Part shown: piece after piece, positions 1-11,184 of the stretch
How the letters are laid out: each line of letters opens with the position of its first letter
Numbering within the stretch: position 1 is the first letter of the stretch
Source of the DNA: Silanimonas sp.
GTDB taxonomy: Bacteria > Pseudomonadota > Gammaproteobacteria > Xanthomonadales > Xanthomonadaceae
Assembly (NCBI GenBank): GCA_018334015.1
Contig: JAGXTI010000014.1
Coordinates: 1 to 64,000 of the forward strand
Length of the DNA stretch: 64,000 nucleotides
Reading direction: 5' to 3'
Translations under genes and position numbers: made by a program
Notes under the pieces: model-generated
Seen by the model: the letters and a program-made list of their open reading frames with translations, nothing else
What the model was told of the DNA's origin: nothing
Database searches by the model: none

Positions 1-2
1 CT

Positions 3-133
3 CGCGCCTGCCGACGCGCGACCTGCGGACGCGACGGCTCAGGCTCCGCGTCCCGCTGCGCATTCGCCGACGCTCGCCCTCCATGGCTCGCTTCGCTGTC
101 CGCGAGGCCGCGCTGGCGCGGCGCTCGTTGACG
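3..133. repeat. Imperfect direct repeat, copy 1
   Basis: About 131 bp that recur at 568-697 in the same orientation. The best-conserved parts are the run beginning GGCTCAGGCTCCGCGTCC and the 3' part ending in GGCGCGGCGCTCG. Copy 1 begins almost at the window edge, so its true start may lie outside. Neither copy encodes a recognisable protein. Its origin is unknown; it may be an intergenic repeat family or a degraded mobile fragment. Confidence 0.75.
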
Positions 134-567
134 GGCATCGGCCGCAGTAGGCGATCCATCGAAGGATACGAAGCGTAGACGGGCGTCGTGCGCGTTCCGC
201 CATCAACTGCGTAGCCTCGAAGCACCCCGCAAGGCAAACCCCGCAGGGCAGGCCGGGGGTCTGCGGCGGATTTCGAGGGCCAGCCCAATGATCAGACGCC
301 AGGCCCGCAGGGTGCGCCCCGGACGGGCGCACCGACCGAGGGCACAGGATGTGCCCATCGGTCGGCCCGTCGGGTTTCTTGCCGAACGGTAGCCGGCCCG
401 AGTCCGCCGTGGGCCCCCGGCCTGTCGCAGCGGGGGGGGGCTGCTTTGGGCTCTCGGCCTGTTGCGGCGGGGTGCTGCTTCGGGCGCGTCCCGGCCTGCT
501 GGAGCGCGCCGACATGCTGGAGCGCGGAATAAGGCCACGCCCTCGCGCCTTCCCTCGCACTTGCTGA
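134..567. other. Non-coding stretch between repeats
   Basis: No reading frame here translates to a recognisable protein; the frames that stay open look like high-GC noise rich in Arg, Pro and Ala. A run of nine G lies at 432-440. It sits within a short internal imperfect repeat, with related segments near 412-445 and 451-480. No tRNA, promoter pair or terminator was found. Confidence 0.5.
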
Positions 568-697
568 CGCGCCTGCCTTGCGCGTCCTGCGGACTCGATG
601 GCTCAGGCTCCGCGTCCTGCTACGCATTCGCCGCCGCTCGCCATCCTTGGCTCGCTTCGCTGTCCGCGAGGCCGCGCTGGCGCGGCGCTCGATGACG
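568..697. repeat. Imperfect direct repeat, copy 2
   Basis: Second copy of the repeat at 3-133, with scattered substitutions and small indels. It ends just downstream of the fadH stop codon (733, minus strand), so it lies in that gene's 3' flank. Function unknown. Confidence 0.75.
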
Positions 698-732
698 TCC
701 TTGGCAGAGGGCTGTCGGCTCCGAAATGACTC

Positions 733-2910
<2,178 letters not shown>

Positions 2911-2928
2911 CTACCAGGAGTCCAAGCG

Positions 2929-4032
2929 ATGAAGAAGTCCCTACTGTGCATGGCGGTGCTGGCTGCGGCCTGCGCCAATGCGGCGATGGCCAGCCACCAC
3001 GCCCACGACGACCGCTGGTACCTCTCCGGTGCAGTGACCACCAACCTCCAAGACGATGCACGCCAGACCGCAACCACGGGTGAGTTTGGTATTGGCTTGG
3101 GGCGTTTCTTCTCTCCGGAATGGTCGTTCGACGTCAATCTCTACTCGGCTAACGCCCAGTTCGATAATGTCCGCGATCTCAATTTCAGCCAGTACGGCTT
3201 TTCCGCCGACTTGCGGCGCCATTTCCGCGGTGAAGAATCGTGGTGGCCCTACCTGAAAGCCGGCGTTGGCATGCAGCGCGCCGAGGAGGAGTTCAACGCC
3301 TTCCCCAGCCCGAACTCGCCCGGCCAGCGTGCCGACAACAACTTCGCCTTTGATCTCGGCGGCGGCCTTCAGGCCCAGTACGAGCACTTCGCCATGCGCC
3401 TCGAAGCCGGCATCCGCACCGTGCTCGACGACCAGAGCCGCGTCGCTCGTGATGCCAACTCGTTCAGTGACCCCTACGTCACTCTGAGTCTGCTCGTTCC
3501 GCTCGGCGCCAAGGCTGTCCGGGCTCCGGCTCCTGCGGCTCCGGCTCCGGCTCCGGTTCCGGCCGCACCGCCGGCCTGCGAGACCCTCGACGATGACGGT
3601 GACGGCGTCAACAACTGCATCGACCGCTGCCCGGATTCGCAGGCCGGTCAGGCCATCGGTCCCGACGGTTGCGCGGTGCCGCTGACCATCGACCTCAGGG
3701 GCGTGAACTTCGACTTCGACCGCGCCACCCTGCGTCCGGACGCGATCGCCACGCTCAACCAGGCCATCGACATCCTGCGTCGTAATCCGCAGCTCCGCGT
3801 CGAAGTGGCCGGTCACACCGACCTCTGCGGCAGCGAGGCGCACAATCAGGCCCTGTCCGAGCGCCGTGCCCGTGCCGTGTTCGATCACCTGACCGCCAAC
3901 GGCATCGCCGCCACGCGTCTGGTCGGTCCGGTCGGCTTCGGTGAGAGCCGTCCGCTCGAGCCGACACCGCAGACCTCACCGGCCTGCCGCAGCGAGACCA
4001 ACCGCCGCACCGAGCTGAACGTGTTGAACTGA
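2929..4032 (+). CDS. OmpA-family outer-membrane protein
   Basis: A 367-residue OmpA-like porin that anchors the outer membrane to peptidoglycan. A Sec signal peptide (about 1-21, ending in an AMA-type site) precedes an eight-strand-type barrel (about 25-193) and a Pro/Ala hinge (199-216). Next is a short thrombospondin-3-like acidic repeat (DDDGDGVNNC, 221-230), then a C-terminal OmpA domain (about 252-365). The peptidoglycan-binding Asp (HTD, D298) and the terminal Arg cluster (SETNRR) are present. AGGAG lies 9-10 nt before the ATG. It is monocistronic and closed by a strong terminator. The layout resembles OprF/OmpA proteins common in Lysobacterales. Confidence 0.9.
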   Translation: MKKSLLCMAVLAAACANAAMASHHAHDDRWYLSGAVTTNLQDDARQTATTGEFGIGLGRFFSPEWSFDVNLYSANAQFDNVRDLNFSQYGFSADLRRHFRGEESWWPYLKAGVGMQRAEEEFNAFPSPNSPGQRADNNFAFDLGGGLQAQYEHFAMRLEAGIRTVLDDQSRVARDANSFSDPYVTLSLLVPLGAKAVRAPAPAAPAPAPVPAAPPACETLDDDGDGVNNCIDRCPDSQAGQAIGPDGCAVPLTIDLRGVNFDFDRATLRPDAIATLNQAIDILRRNPQLRVEVAGHTDLCGSEAHNQALSERRARAVFDHLTANGIAATRLVGPVGFGESRPLEPTPQTSPACRSETNRRTELNVLN

Positions 4033-4078
4033 GAAAGCCGTTCGGGGGCCCAGGCCCCCGGATCGCCACTCGAGAAAA

Positions 4079-4107
4079 CGCCCCGCATCCGCGGGGCGTT
4101 TTTTTTT
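4079..4107 (+). terminator. Rho-independent terminator after ompA-like gene
   Basis: Perfect 8-bp GC stem (CGCCCCGC / GCGGGGCG, 4079-4086 and 4091-4098) with a 4-nt loop, followed by nine T. Another GC hairpin without a T run lies just before it at 4043-4060. Confidence 0.92.
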
Positions 4108-4168
4108 CGGCTTGTCGTCTTCGATGTCGCTGCGTAAGCTTCGGGCATCGCCGCCTCTGGAGCCCGCC

Positions 4169-4564
4169 ATGGCCCGTCCGATCCTTCCGGTGCTTGCCGC
4201 CGTGCTTCTCGTCACCGGCCTGTCGGGTCCCTCGATCGCCGCACCGAGCGAGGTGCTTTCCGGCAACGTGGTGCCCCTGCTGGCGGCACCGGTGAGTGCG
4301 GCGGCTTTCCTTGAGCGGGTCCGCCAACCGGTTGCAGTCGCTCCGGCCTATGTGCCGCGCACCGCTCACGACAACTCGCCCTACCGCTTCAACATGACGC
4401 AGAACGGTCGGCGGATGACCGCCGATGAGTTCGAGGCCTGGATGCGGGCACGTGGCATCCGTGTCGCCACCGGCCGTCCGGCAGCCGCGCCAGCGGCTGC
4501 ACCGGCAGCAACCACCACCGCAGCCACCCCGGCCTGCGCACCGACCGTGGCCGTTACCTGTTGA
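4169..4564 (+). CDS. Small exported protein, unknown function
   Basis: A 131-residue protein with an N-terminal signal peptide (hydrophobic about 4-20, cleavage likely after SIAA near residue 24). Its middle part contains NGRRMTADEFEAWMRARG, followed by an Ala/Pro/Thr-rich tail ending in Cys. The ATG at 4169 starts the signal peptide cleanly; an upstream frame extension from 4112 would spoil it. Its 3' end overlaps by 11 bp the 3' end of the convergent methyltransferase gene. I recognise no catalytic domain. The middle motif looks like a constrained functional segment rather than low-complexity filler. Confidence 0.7.
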   Translation: MARPILPVLAAVLLVTGLSGPSIAAPSEVLSGNVVPLLAAPVSAAAFLERVRQPVAVAPAYVPRTAHDNSPYRFNMTQNGRRMTADEFEAWMRARGIRVATGRPAAAPAAAPAATTTAATPACAPTVAVTC

Positions 4565-5585
4565 CGAAGCGGTAGTGGGCCACGCCCCACTCGCTGCCGC
4601 CGGCATGGCCGAACAGCTCGGCGCAGGCCATCCAGAACATCCGCCAACGCTGCGCCCAGCGCGCAGCCTCGGTTTGACCGTAGGTCGCGGTCAGCACCCG
4701 ACGCACTTCGTCGGCATGGCGGTCCTGCTGGGCGAGCCAGAGGTTGGCGGTGCGCTGGTAATGCCGGCCTGAGAGCAGCCAGCGCTGTTCGATGCGCAGG
4801 GCGTCCTGGAAATGCAGCAGGGTGTCCGCGCTCGGCATCAGGCCACCGGTGAAGAAATGGCGACCCATCCAATCGGTCGCGCCCTCGGTCTCGAAGGGGT
4901 ACATCAGGCTGCGGTGGCAGAAGATGTGGACGAACAGCTTGCCTCCGGGCCGCAGCCAGCCGGCGATGTGGCCGAGCAGGCGCTGGTAGTTGCGCATGTG
5001 CTCGAACATCTCGATCGACACGCAGCGGTCGAAGCTTGCCGCCGGCAGTTCGAGCCGGTTGACGTCGGCGGTGAGGATCTCGACGTTGTTCAGTCCGCGC
5101 GCCGCGGCCTGGGCCAGGATGTGCTCGCGCTGGGTGCGCGAGTTGGACACGCCGGTGATGCGAGCGCCGGGGTAGTGCTCGGCCATCCAGAGCGTGAGGG
5201 AGCCCCAGCCGCAACCCAGTTCGAGGATGTGCTGGCCGTCGGCCAGTTCGGCGCGCTGACCGTAGAGCGCCAGCATGGCGTCCTCGCCTTCGTCCAGGCT
5301 TTCCGTACCGAGCGGGTAGTAGCCGCTCGAATACTTGAGGCGGCGCCCCAGGCAGAGCTCGAAAAAACGGGTCGGCACCTCGTAGTGCTGGGCGTTGGCG
5401 GCCTCCACTTCGAGGGCGATCGCGCTGTTGCGCAATTCGGCAAGCAGGGTGCGATAGCGCAGATCGGCGCGGTCGAGGTCGCCATCGTGTTCCTCGCGCA
5501 GGCGCTGGGCGCAGAGCCGGCGGATACCGAAGCGGGTGAGGGCGTCGGGGATGAGACCGCGTTCGCAGAGTTCGATGAGTGCCAT
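4554..5585 (-). CDS. CFA-like SAM-dependent methyltransferase
   Basis: A 343-residue class I methyltransferase of the cyclopropane-fatty-acid-synthase superfamily, in the branch that also includes coclaurine-N-methyltransferase-like enzymes. The SAM-binding motif ILELGCGWGS lies at 120-129 and the acidic EMFEHM motif follows. The upstream HYEVPTRFFELCLG segment is the lipid-site region; its YSS triad replaces the YSC of classical Cfa. The C-terminus ends WGVAHYRF. It is the last gene of the minus-strand lipid cluster, starting 7 nt after the DUF1295 gene. Probable substrate: an unsaturated acyl chain of a phospholipid (inference). Methyl transfer to another small acceptor cannot be excluded. 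Confidence 0.8.
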   Translation of the reverse strand: MALIELCERGLIPDALTRFGIRRLCAQRLREEHDGDLDRADLRYRTLLAELRNSAIALEVEAANAQHYEVPTRFFELCLGRRLKYSSGYYPLGTESLDEGEDAMLALYGQRAELADGQHILELGCGWGSLTLWMAEHYPGARITGVSNSRTQREHILAQAAARGLNNVEILTADVNRLELPAASFDRCVSIEMFEHMRNYQRLLGHIAGWLRPGGKLFVHIFCHRSLMYPFETEGATDWMGRHFFTGGLMPSADTLLHFQDALRIEQRWLLSGRHYQRTANLWLAQQDRHADEVRRVLTATYGQTEAARWAQRWRMFWMACAELFGHAGGSEWGVAHYRFVNR

Positions 5586-5592
5586 GGCGTCC

Positions 5593-6387
5593 TCAATGCC
5601 GAGGGGGGCGCGCCGTTTTCGGCGGCCAGGGGAAGAAAGCGCTGACTTCCTGCTGATAGCGGCGGTAATCCTCGCCGCGCGAGCGCAGGGCCTGCGCCTC
5701 GGTCCAGGGAATGCCGCTGACCCGCCACAGGAACAGCAGCATCAGCACCGGTCCGAGCAGGCTCCACAGGAAGTAGGGGCCGCTCCAGGCCAGCAGGACG
5801 TAAGCGAACCAGTGCAGCCACTCGAAGAAGTAGTTGGGGTGCCGCGACCAGGCCCACAGACCGACCCGGCAGGTGCGGCCGCGGTGGCCGGGATGGGCAC
5901 GGAACACCGCGAGCTGGCGGTCGGCCAGCATCTCGCCGCCCATCGCCAGCAGCCAAACGGCCACGGCGAGAAGGATCCCGACCTCGATGCCGTCGGTATC
6001 GGCACCGGCGGCCGCGGCAAACGGGATGGTGAACAGGGCCACCACCAAGGCTTGGGCCTGGAAGAAAAGGAACCAGCGCCAACCGCCATCGCCGATGGCG
6101 GCACGCATGGCCTGGTAGCGGCCGTCCTCAGGCTCACGCAGCACGCGATGCAGCAGGTGCAGGCACAACCGTGCGCCCCAGAAGCCGCCGAACAAAGCGA
6201 CCAGCACTCGGGGCAGGGCATCGCCGGCGCCCACCGAACCGGCGAACAGGGCGGCCGCACCCATCAATCCGGCCCAGCCCACATCGACCAGACCGGCATT
6301 GCGCAGGCGCATCGACACCGCCCAGACCAGGCTCATGCCGATGGCGGCACCCAGCCAGGTCCAGAGCACGATCATCCACAAGCTCAT
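5593..6387 (-). CDS. DUF1295 membrane protein (steroid-reductase-like)
   Basis: A 264-residue integral membrane protein with about seven hydrophobic segments. It shows the DUF1295 / 3-oxo-5-alpha-steroid 4-dehydrogenase-like C-terminal signature WSRHPNYFFEWLHW. Relatives bind NADPH and reduce a double bond of a hydrophobic substrate, so a role in acyl-chain or isoprenoid reduction is plausible but unproven. The ATG at 6387 overlaps the stop of the upstream gene (ATGA), pointing to translational coupling. It is part of the CFA/DUF1365 operon. Confidence 0.8.
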   Translation of the reverse strand: MSLWMIVLWTWLGAAIGMSLVWAVSMRLRNAGLVDVGWAGLMGAAALFAGSVGAGDALPRVLVALFGGFWGARLCLHLLHRVLREPEDGRYQAMRAAIGDGGWRWFLFFQAQALVVALFTIPFAAAAGADTDGIEVGILLAVAVWLLAMGGEMLADRQLAVFRAHPGHRGRTCRVGLWAWSRHPNYFFEWLHWFAYVLLAWSGPYFLWSLLGPVLMLLFLWRVSGIPWTEAQALRSRGEDYRRYQQEVSAFFPWPPKTARPPRH

Positions 6388-6932
6388 GCCGGTGCTCCCG
6401 CAGGCGCGAATCGGCGCGCCCAACCGGATTCAAGACGGTACATCAGCGGCAGGGCGAGGGCCCAGGCCACGGCGAGCGCGGTGTAGACCAGCCAAGGCGA
6501 GGCGAGCAGATCGACCGCGCCAAAGCCCTGTGCCGCGCCCCAGTAGGCCAGCGGACCGCCGATCAGGCCGAGCAGGGCGGCGGCCTGCGGGCGGCCCTCG
6601 AGGAAGGCCATGGAGTGGTGCAGGGTGAGCGCGAAGCCCAGCCACATGGCGAGGATCCAAGGCGGCGCCAGACCGCCCAGCGGGCCGGGACTGGCGTAAT
6701 CGAGCCAGCCGGCCAGGATGAAAGCAGAATCGACGAACAGACCCAGCGGCAGGGCGATGGCCAGCATTCGCAGGTCACGCGCCGGCACCGGACTGGTGGC
6801 CAGATGCAGGGTGGCAAAAACCAGCAAGGCCAGCGGGCCCAGCCAAGTGAAACCCTCGCCGGCGCCCCAGGCAGCGGCGAACCAGACAAGTTGAAAGCCC
6901 AGAAAATTGAGCAAACGAAAACGGGCGTGCAT
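6384..6932 (-). CDS. DUF2878 membrane protein
   Basis: A 182-residue inner-membrane protein with five to six predicted helices, matching the DUF2878 family, which commonly lies beside CFA-synthase and DUF1295 genes. The ATG at 6932 overlaps the stop of the CFA-like gene (TGATG), and its own stop overlaps the start of the next gene. The biochemical role is unknown. Its constant neighbours suggest it supports lipid modification at the membrane. Confidence 0.75.
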   Translation of the reverse strand: MHARFRLLNFLGFQLVWFAAAWGAGEGFTWLGPLALLVFATLHLATSPVPARDLRMLAIALPLGLFVDSAFILAGWLDYASPGPLGGLAPPWILAMWLGFALTLHHSMAFLEGRPQAAALLGLIGGPLAYWGAAQGFGAVDLLASPWLVYTALAVAWALALPLMYRLESGWARRFAPAGAPA

Positions 6933-8212
6933 CAAACCGCCTCGGCTGCCGGAAGCCAGGCGTCCCGGCGATTGCCAGGGCGGGCCATCAGCAACTGCGA
7001 GACACCGATCGAGCGTTCAAGGAACCCCCCTTCGCAATAGGCGAGGTAGAACTCCCATAGCCGGATGAATCGCTCGTCATGGCCGAGCGCCCGGATCTCG
7101 GGCAAGCGAGCCATGAAACGTTGTCGCCAATGTCGCAGGGTGAGTGCGTAGCTGGGGCCGAAATCCTCCTGCGAGACGAGGCGCAGGTCGCTGCTGCGGG
7201 CCATCGCGCCGGTGATCGCGCTGATGCAGGGGATGAAGCTGCCCGGAAAAATGTGGCGCTTGATGAAGTCGACCGCGTGCAGAGCACGTTCGTAGCGGTG
7301 GTCTTCGATGGTGATGGCCTGCACCAGCGCAAGGCCATCGTGCTTGAGCAGGTCGGCGCAGCGGGCGAGGTAAGTGTCGAGGTGCTGGTGGCCGATGGCT
7401 TCGATCATCTCGATCGAGACAAGCTTGTCGTAGCGGCCGGAGAGATCGCGGTAGTCCTCCATCAACACGGTCACGCGGTCGGCGAGGCCAGCGCGGGCGA
7501 TCCGCTCGCTGGCCAGGGCGTGCTGTTCTTTTGAAATGGTGGTGGTGGTGACGCGGCAGCCGAAGCGACGGGCGGCGTACAGGGCCATGCCGCCCCAGCC
7601 GGTGCCGATCTCGACGAGATGGTCGGAGGGCTTGAGGTCGAGCTTGCGGCCGATGCGCTCCAGCTTGCGGCGCGAGGCGGTTTCCAGGCTTTCGTCCGGT
7701 GTGGCGAAGATGGCCGAGGAATACATCAGCTCATCGCAGAGGAACAGGCGGAACAGGGCATTGCCGAGATCGTAATGGGCGGCGATGTTCTTGCGGGCAC
7801 CGCGGCGGGTGTTGCGGCGCAGGGCATGGGCGCCCTGCAGCAGCAGGCCGGCGAAGCGCGCCAGGCCACTGTCCATGGCATCGAGCCGATCGCGGTTGAG
7901 CACCAGCAGCCGGATCAGGCCGACAAGGTCATCGCAGTGCCATTCGCCGTCCATGTAGGACTCGGCGGCACCGACCGAACCGCCGGTGGCGATGCGGGCG
8001 TAGGCCGAGGGATCGTCGATGACCAGTCGCACGTCGGGGGCGCCGGGCAGCGGGTCATCGATGCCCAAACGGACCTCACCGCAGGCGTCGGCGACCACCA
8101 ACCGGCCATGGCGGAGGTCGGAGAGCACGGCAAGCACGCGGGCACGCCACCAGCGGTCGAGGGAGCCGGTGGCCGGTCGTTTGGTATCGAGGGCGTCGGT
8201 GGCGGTGCGCAT
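6932..8212 (-). CDS. CFA-synthase-family lipid methyltransferase
   Basis: A 426-residue enzyme of the cyclopropane-fatty-acyl-phospholipid synthase family that transfers a methyl group from SAM to a membrane acyl chain. HYDLGNALF (146-154) and the SAM motif LVEIGTGWGG (199-208) are clear, as is the conserved IEMIEAIG segment. Two bicarbonate-site residues of E. coli Cfa, Cys139 and His266, correspond by my manual alignment to Ser166 and Gln298. That fits a fatty-acid methyltransferase better than a true cyclopropane synthase (inference). The ATG at 8212 lies 5 nt after the DUF1365 stop. The longer frame to 8461 overlaps that gene and adds non-family sequence. Confidence 0.85.
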   Translation of the reverse strand: MRTATDALDTKRPATGSLDRWWRARVLAVLSDLRHGRLVVADACGEVRLGIDDPLPGAPDVRLVIDDPSAYARIATGGSVGAAESYMDGEWHCDDLVGLIRLLVLNRDRLDAMDSGLARFAGLLLQGAHALRRNTRRGARKNIAAHYDLGNALFRLFLCDELMYSSAIFATPDESLETASRRKLERIGRKLDLKPSDHLVEIGTGWGGMALYAARRFGCRVTTTTISKEQHALASERIARAGLADRVTVLMEDYRDLSGRYDKLVSIEMIEAIGHQHLDTYLARCADLLKHDGLALVQAITIEDHRYERALHAVDFIKRHIFPGSFIPCISAITGAMARSSDLRLVSQEDFGPSYALTLRHWRQRFMARLPEIRALGHDERFIRLWEFYLAYCEGGFLERSIGVSQLLMARPGNRRDAWLPAAEAV

Positions 8213-8217
8213 GGGGA

Positions 8218-8985
8218 TCAGCGGCGTGCGTGGGGGTGGGGATGGAAGGGCACGCGCTTGAGGGCGAGCCGCAGGGCGTTCCAGTAGATGGCGGCGAGCA
8301 CTTGTGCCGTCATCAAGGGATAGCGCCCGAGGCATGAAGCCAACGTGTTGCCCTGCAGCGGGCGCCGTTTCAGCGTGAGCGTGGCGTCGAATTCGCGGGC
8401 CGTGCCGGCCAGCACGTCCATGTGGATGTGCAAGGCCTCGCCCGGTGGGGTGAAGGCCCAATGGTAGCGCCGGTCCATCGGCAGGAAGGGCGAGACGTGG
8501 AAGGCTTTGTCAAAGCCGAAATGCAGGGCGCGGCCTCGAAGTTCGGCGTTTTCGACCGGCAGCAGGTAGGCGTGGCGTTCGCGCCAGGGCGTGTTGGTGA
8601 TCTCGGCGAGGATCCAGTCCAGCGTTTCGCCGTCCACGCGGTAGCCGTAGTAGAAGCTGACCGGGTTCTGGACGTAGCCGAAATAGCGCAGGTGAGTGAG
8701 CAGGCGGATCGGCCCGCTGGCCGGTCGACCCAGTTGGGCCTCGACGCGCTGGCGCACGGCGGTGTCGAGCGGCAGGGCGGGATCGCCGAAGTAATCACTG
8801 CGACGGAATTCGGCCAGGTTGCGCCGGCCCACCGACCAGAACCAGCGCCCGGCGAACACGCGGTCGAGCTCGCCGAGATCGAGCAGGGGCTGGAAGATCC
8901 GATGGCTGAAAGCATGACCAGCCGGGGCATGCCGGCGGTGGCGCACCTGGCCTTCGTAAATCGCACTGGCGAGGGCTTGCGCCAT
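8218..8985 (-). CDS. DUF1365 family protein
   Basis: A 255-residue protein matching DUF1365, with its typical beginning ([13 protein letters not shown]) and the central [17 protein letters not shown] segment. Proteins of this family are found almost always between an FAD oxidoreductase and a CFA-like methyltransferase, as here. They have been linked to singlet-oxygen and lipid responses in Rhodobacter-type bacteria. The catalytic role is not established. It lies 6 nt after the upstream gene and 5 nt before the next. Confidence 0.85.
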   Translation of the reverse strand: MAQALASAIYEGQVRHRRHAPAGHAFSHRIFQPLLDLGELDRVFAGRWFWSVGRRNLAEFRRSDYFGDPALPLDTAVRQRVEAQLGRPASGPIRLLTHLRYFGYVQNPVSFYYGYRVDGETLDWILAEITNTPWRERHAYLLPVENAELRGRALHFGFDKAFHVSPFLPMDRRYHWAFTPPGEALHIHMDVLAGTAREFDATLTLKRRPLQGNTLASCLGRYPLMTAQVLAAIYWNALRLALKRVPFHPHPHARR

Positions 8986-8991
8986 CCCGGC

Positions 8992-10251
8992 TCAGGCCGC
9001 GGTTCGGGCGGAGAGCGAGGCCAGGAGGCCATCGGCGGCCGCGAAGCCGGAGCGGATGCCGTCCTCGTGGAAACCGAAGCCCCACCAGGCACCGGCGAAG
9101 GCACTGCGCCGCCGACCCTGCAGTTCGGCCTGGTGGTTTTGGGCGGCGACACTGGCATGCGTGTAGACCGGATGCTGGTAGTTCATCCGTGCCAGTACCT
9201 TGGCCGGATCGATGGCGGCCGTCCGGTTCAGGGTGACCACGAAGGGTTCGGGCGCATCGAGCCCCTGCAGCAAGTTCATGCAGTAACTCACGCTGCACTC
9301 GGCGCCCGATTCGGCCGGCACGAAGGCGTTCCAGGCTGCCCAGGCCTTGGGGTTGCGAGGCAAGAGGCGACGGTCGGTGTGCAGCACCACCTCGTTGCGT
9401 TGGAAGGGGATGGCGCCCAGCACCTCGTGTTCCAGGGCATCGGCATCGCCCAGCAGGGCCAGGGCCTGGTCGCTGTGGGTCGCCACGACGATGGCGTCGA
9501 AGCGGTCCTCGCCGGCCACATGCTTCACGGAGACACCCGTCTCGTCGCGGCTGATGCGCTGCACCGGGCAGGCCAGCCGCAGTTCGACCCGCCAGCGCGC
9601 CTGCATGGCTTCGATGTAGCTCGACGAGCCCCCGATCACGGTGCGCCATTGCGGCCGATCATCGACCTGCAGCATGCGATGGTGGTCCATGAAGCGGACG
9701 AGGTGCTTGGCCGGGAAGTCGAGAATGCGCTTCGATGGCGAGGACCACAACGCCGAAGCCATCGGGATCAGGTGGGCGTCGCGGAACAGGGCCGAGTAGC
9801 GCTGTGCCGTCAGGTAGTCACCCAGCGAAGGGCCGGGGCCGGGGTCTTGCAACAGCGCGCCGGCTTCGCGGTAGAAGCGCAGGATCTCGCGCACCATCCG
9901 CAGAAAAGACGGCGACAGCAGGTTGCGGCGCTGGCAGAACAGGCTGTCGAGGCGGGTCGCGTTGTATTCGAGGCCGCTCGATTCGACCTGCACGCCGAAG
10001 CTCATGGTGGTGTTGCGCGAGGCAACGCCGAGTTCATCGAACAGGGCTGTGAGCAGCGGGTAGTTGTGCGTGTTGTGGACGATGAACCCGGTGTCCACCC
10101 GGTAACGCTGGCCCGCCTGCATCACCTCGTGGGTGTGGGTGTGGCCACCGAGCCGGGCTTCCGACTCGAACAACACCACCTCGTGCCCGTTTTGCAGGCG
10201 CCAGGCGGCGGAAAGTCCGGCAATACCACTGCCGATGACAGCGATCCTCAT
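8992..10251 (-). CDS. FAD-dependent oxidoreductase (amine-oxidase type)
   Basis: A 419-residue flavoprotein with an N-terminal dinucleotide fold (VIGSGIAGLSAAWRL, 5-19) and the second FAD motif LFESEARLGGHTHT near 27-40. It belongs to the NAD(P)-binding Rossmann / flavin amine oxidase superfamily, whose CFA-associated members are proposed to oxidise or desaturate modified acyl chains. It starts with ATG at 10251, 25 nt after the desaturase stop, and is followed closely by DUF1365. A role as lipid desaturase is inferred from context; the substrate is not visible in sequence. Confidence 0.8.
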   Translation of the reverse strand: MRIAVIGSGIAGLSAAWRLQNGHEVVLFESEARLGGHTHTHEVMQAGQRYRVDTGFIVHNTHNYPLLTALFDELGVASRNTTMSFGVQVESSGLEYNATRLDSLFCQRRNLLSPSFLRMVREILRFYREAGALLQDPGPGPSLGDYLTAQRYSALFRDAHLIPMASALWSSPSKRILDFPAKHLVRFMDHHRMLQVDDRPQWRTVIGGSSSYIEAMQARWRVELRLACPVQRISRDETGVSVKHVAGEDRFDAIVVATHSDQALALLGDADALEHEVLGAIPFQRNEVVLHTDRRLLPRNPKAWAAWNAFVPAESGAECSVSYCMNLLQGLDAPEPFVVTLNRTAAIDPAKVLARMNYQHPVYTHASVAAQNHQAELQGRRRSAFAGAWWGFGFHEDGIRSGFAAADGLLASLSARTAA

Positions 10252-10276
10252 GCTTGAGCTCCTTGCGACAGATCGC

Positions 10277-11118
10277 TCAGGTCGCGCCCGTGGGCGGCTG
10301 GCGGAAGGCGTCCGGCACCGGCTTCAAGTCCCAGACCAGACGCAGCGCGCCAAGCAGGCGCAGACCGTAGTAGGTGACGTCGTACTCCCACCAGCGGAAA
10401 CCCTGCCGGGCCGAGCCCGGGTAATGGTGGTGGTTGTTGTGCCAGCCCTCGCCGAAAGTGAGCAGGGCGAGGAACCAGTTGTTGCGCGAATCATCGCGGG
10501 TCGCGAAGCGCCGCGTACCGAAACGGTGGGCGAAGGAGTTGATCGTCACCGTGACGTGGAACAGCACCACGGTCGAAACGAAGAAACCCCAGACCAGAAG
10601 CTGCGGGCCGTTGGTCTCGAGGGCGGGGGCCGCCGTTTCCAGCCAACTTCCGAGCAAAAACAAAGCAGCCGCGAGAAGCACCGGCACCAGCAGGTCGAAG
10701 CGGTCGAGCAGGCGCAGCTCGGGGAAGCGGGCAAGGTCCTTGACCGCGTCGAGGTTGGTGCGGAAAGCGCCACGGGTGAGGAACCAGCCCATGTGGCTGT
10801 ACCAGAAACCGTGCTGCTTCGGCGAATGCGGATCCTCCGGCGTGTCGCTGGCGCGGTGGTGGTGGCGGTGGTGGGCCGCCCACCACAGGGGGCCGCGCTG
10901 CACGCTGCTGGCGCCCAGCACGGCGAAGATGAACTGCACCGGCCGCGAGGTGCGGAAAGCCTTGTGCGAAAAGTAGCGGTGGTAAAAGCCGGTGATGGCG
11001 AACATCCGCAGCGCGTAAAGCGCCACCGCCACCGCCACCGCGAACCACGACACCCCGACCCAGAGCACCCCGAGGCAAGCAAGGTGCAGGCCGATGAAGG
11101 GCAGGGCACGCAGCCAGT
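10277..11118 (-). pseudogene. Acyl-CoA desaturase, 3' part (IS-interrupted)
   Basis: The bulk of a membrane fatty-acid desaturase of the acyl-CoA delta-9 type. The three di-iron histidine boxes are intact: HRYFSH, HRHHH, and HNNHHH near the C-terminus, with hydrophobic segments between. Its 5' end was cut off by the IS element at 11119-12463; the missing first 38 codons survive at 12464-12579. Joining the two parts over one copy of the CAGT duplication restores one frame of 317 residues reading ...RQID-WLRALPF.... A frame of 289 residues remains open from a GTG at 11146 inside the IS end, so a truncated protein could still be made. No good ribosome site precedes it. Confidence 0.88.
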
Positions 11119-11184
11119 TCTCCCGCTCCACGGTTTCTTTGGACACGGAACTGAGGTCTCATAACCTCAACAGGAGTGTCTGGA

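Noticed and set aside
10277-11146. Intact 289-residue desaturase starting with GTG
   Set aside because: That GTG and the next residues lie inside the IS terminal repeat. The true 5' end is beyond the IS, so the gene is treated as interrupted.
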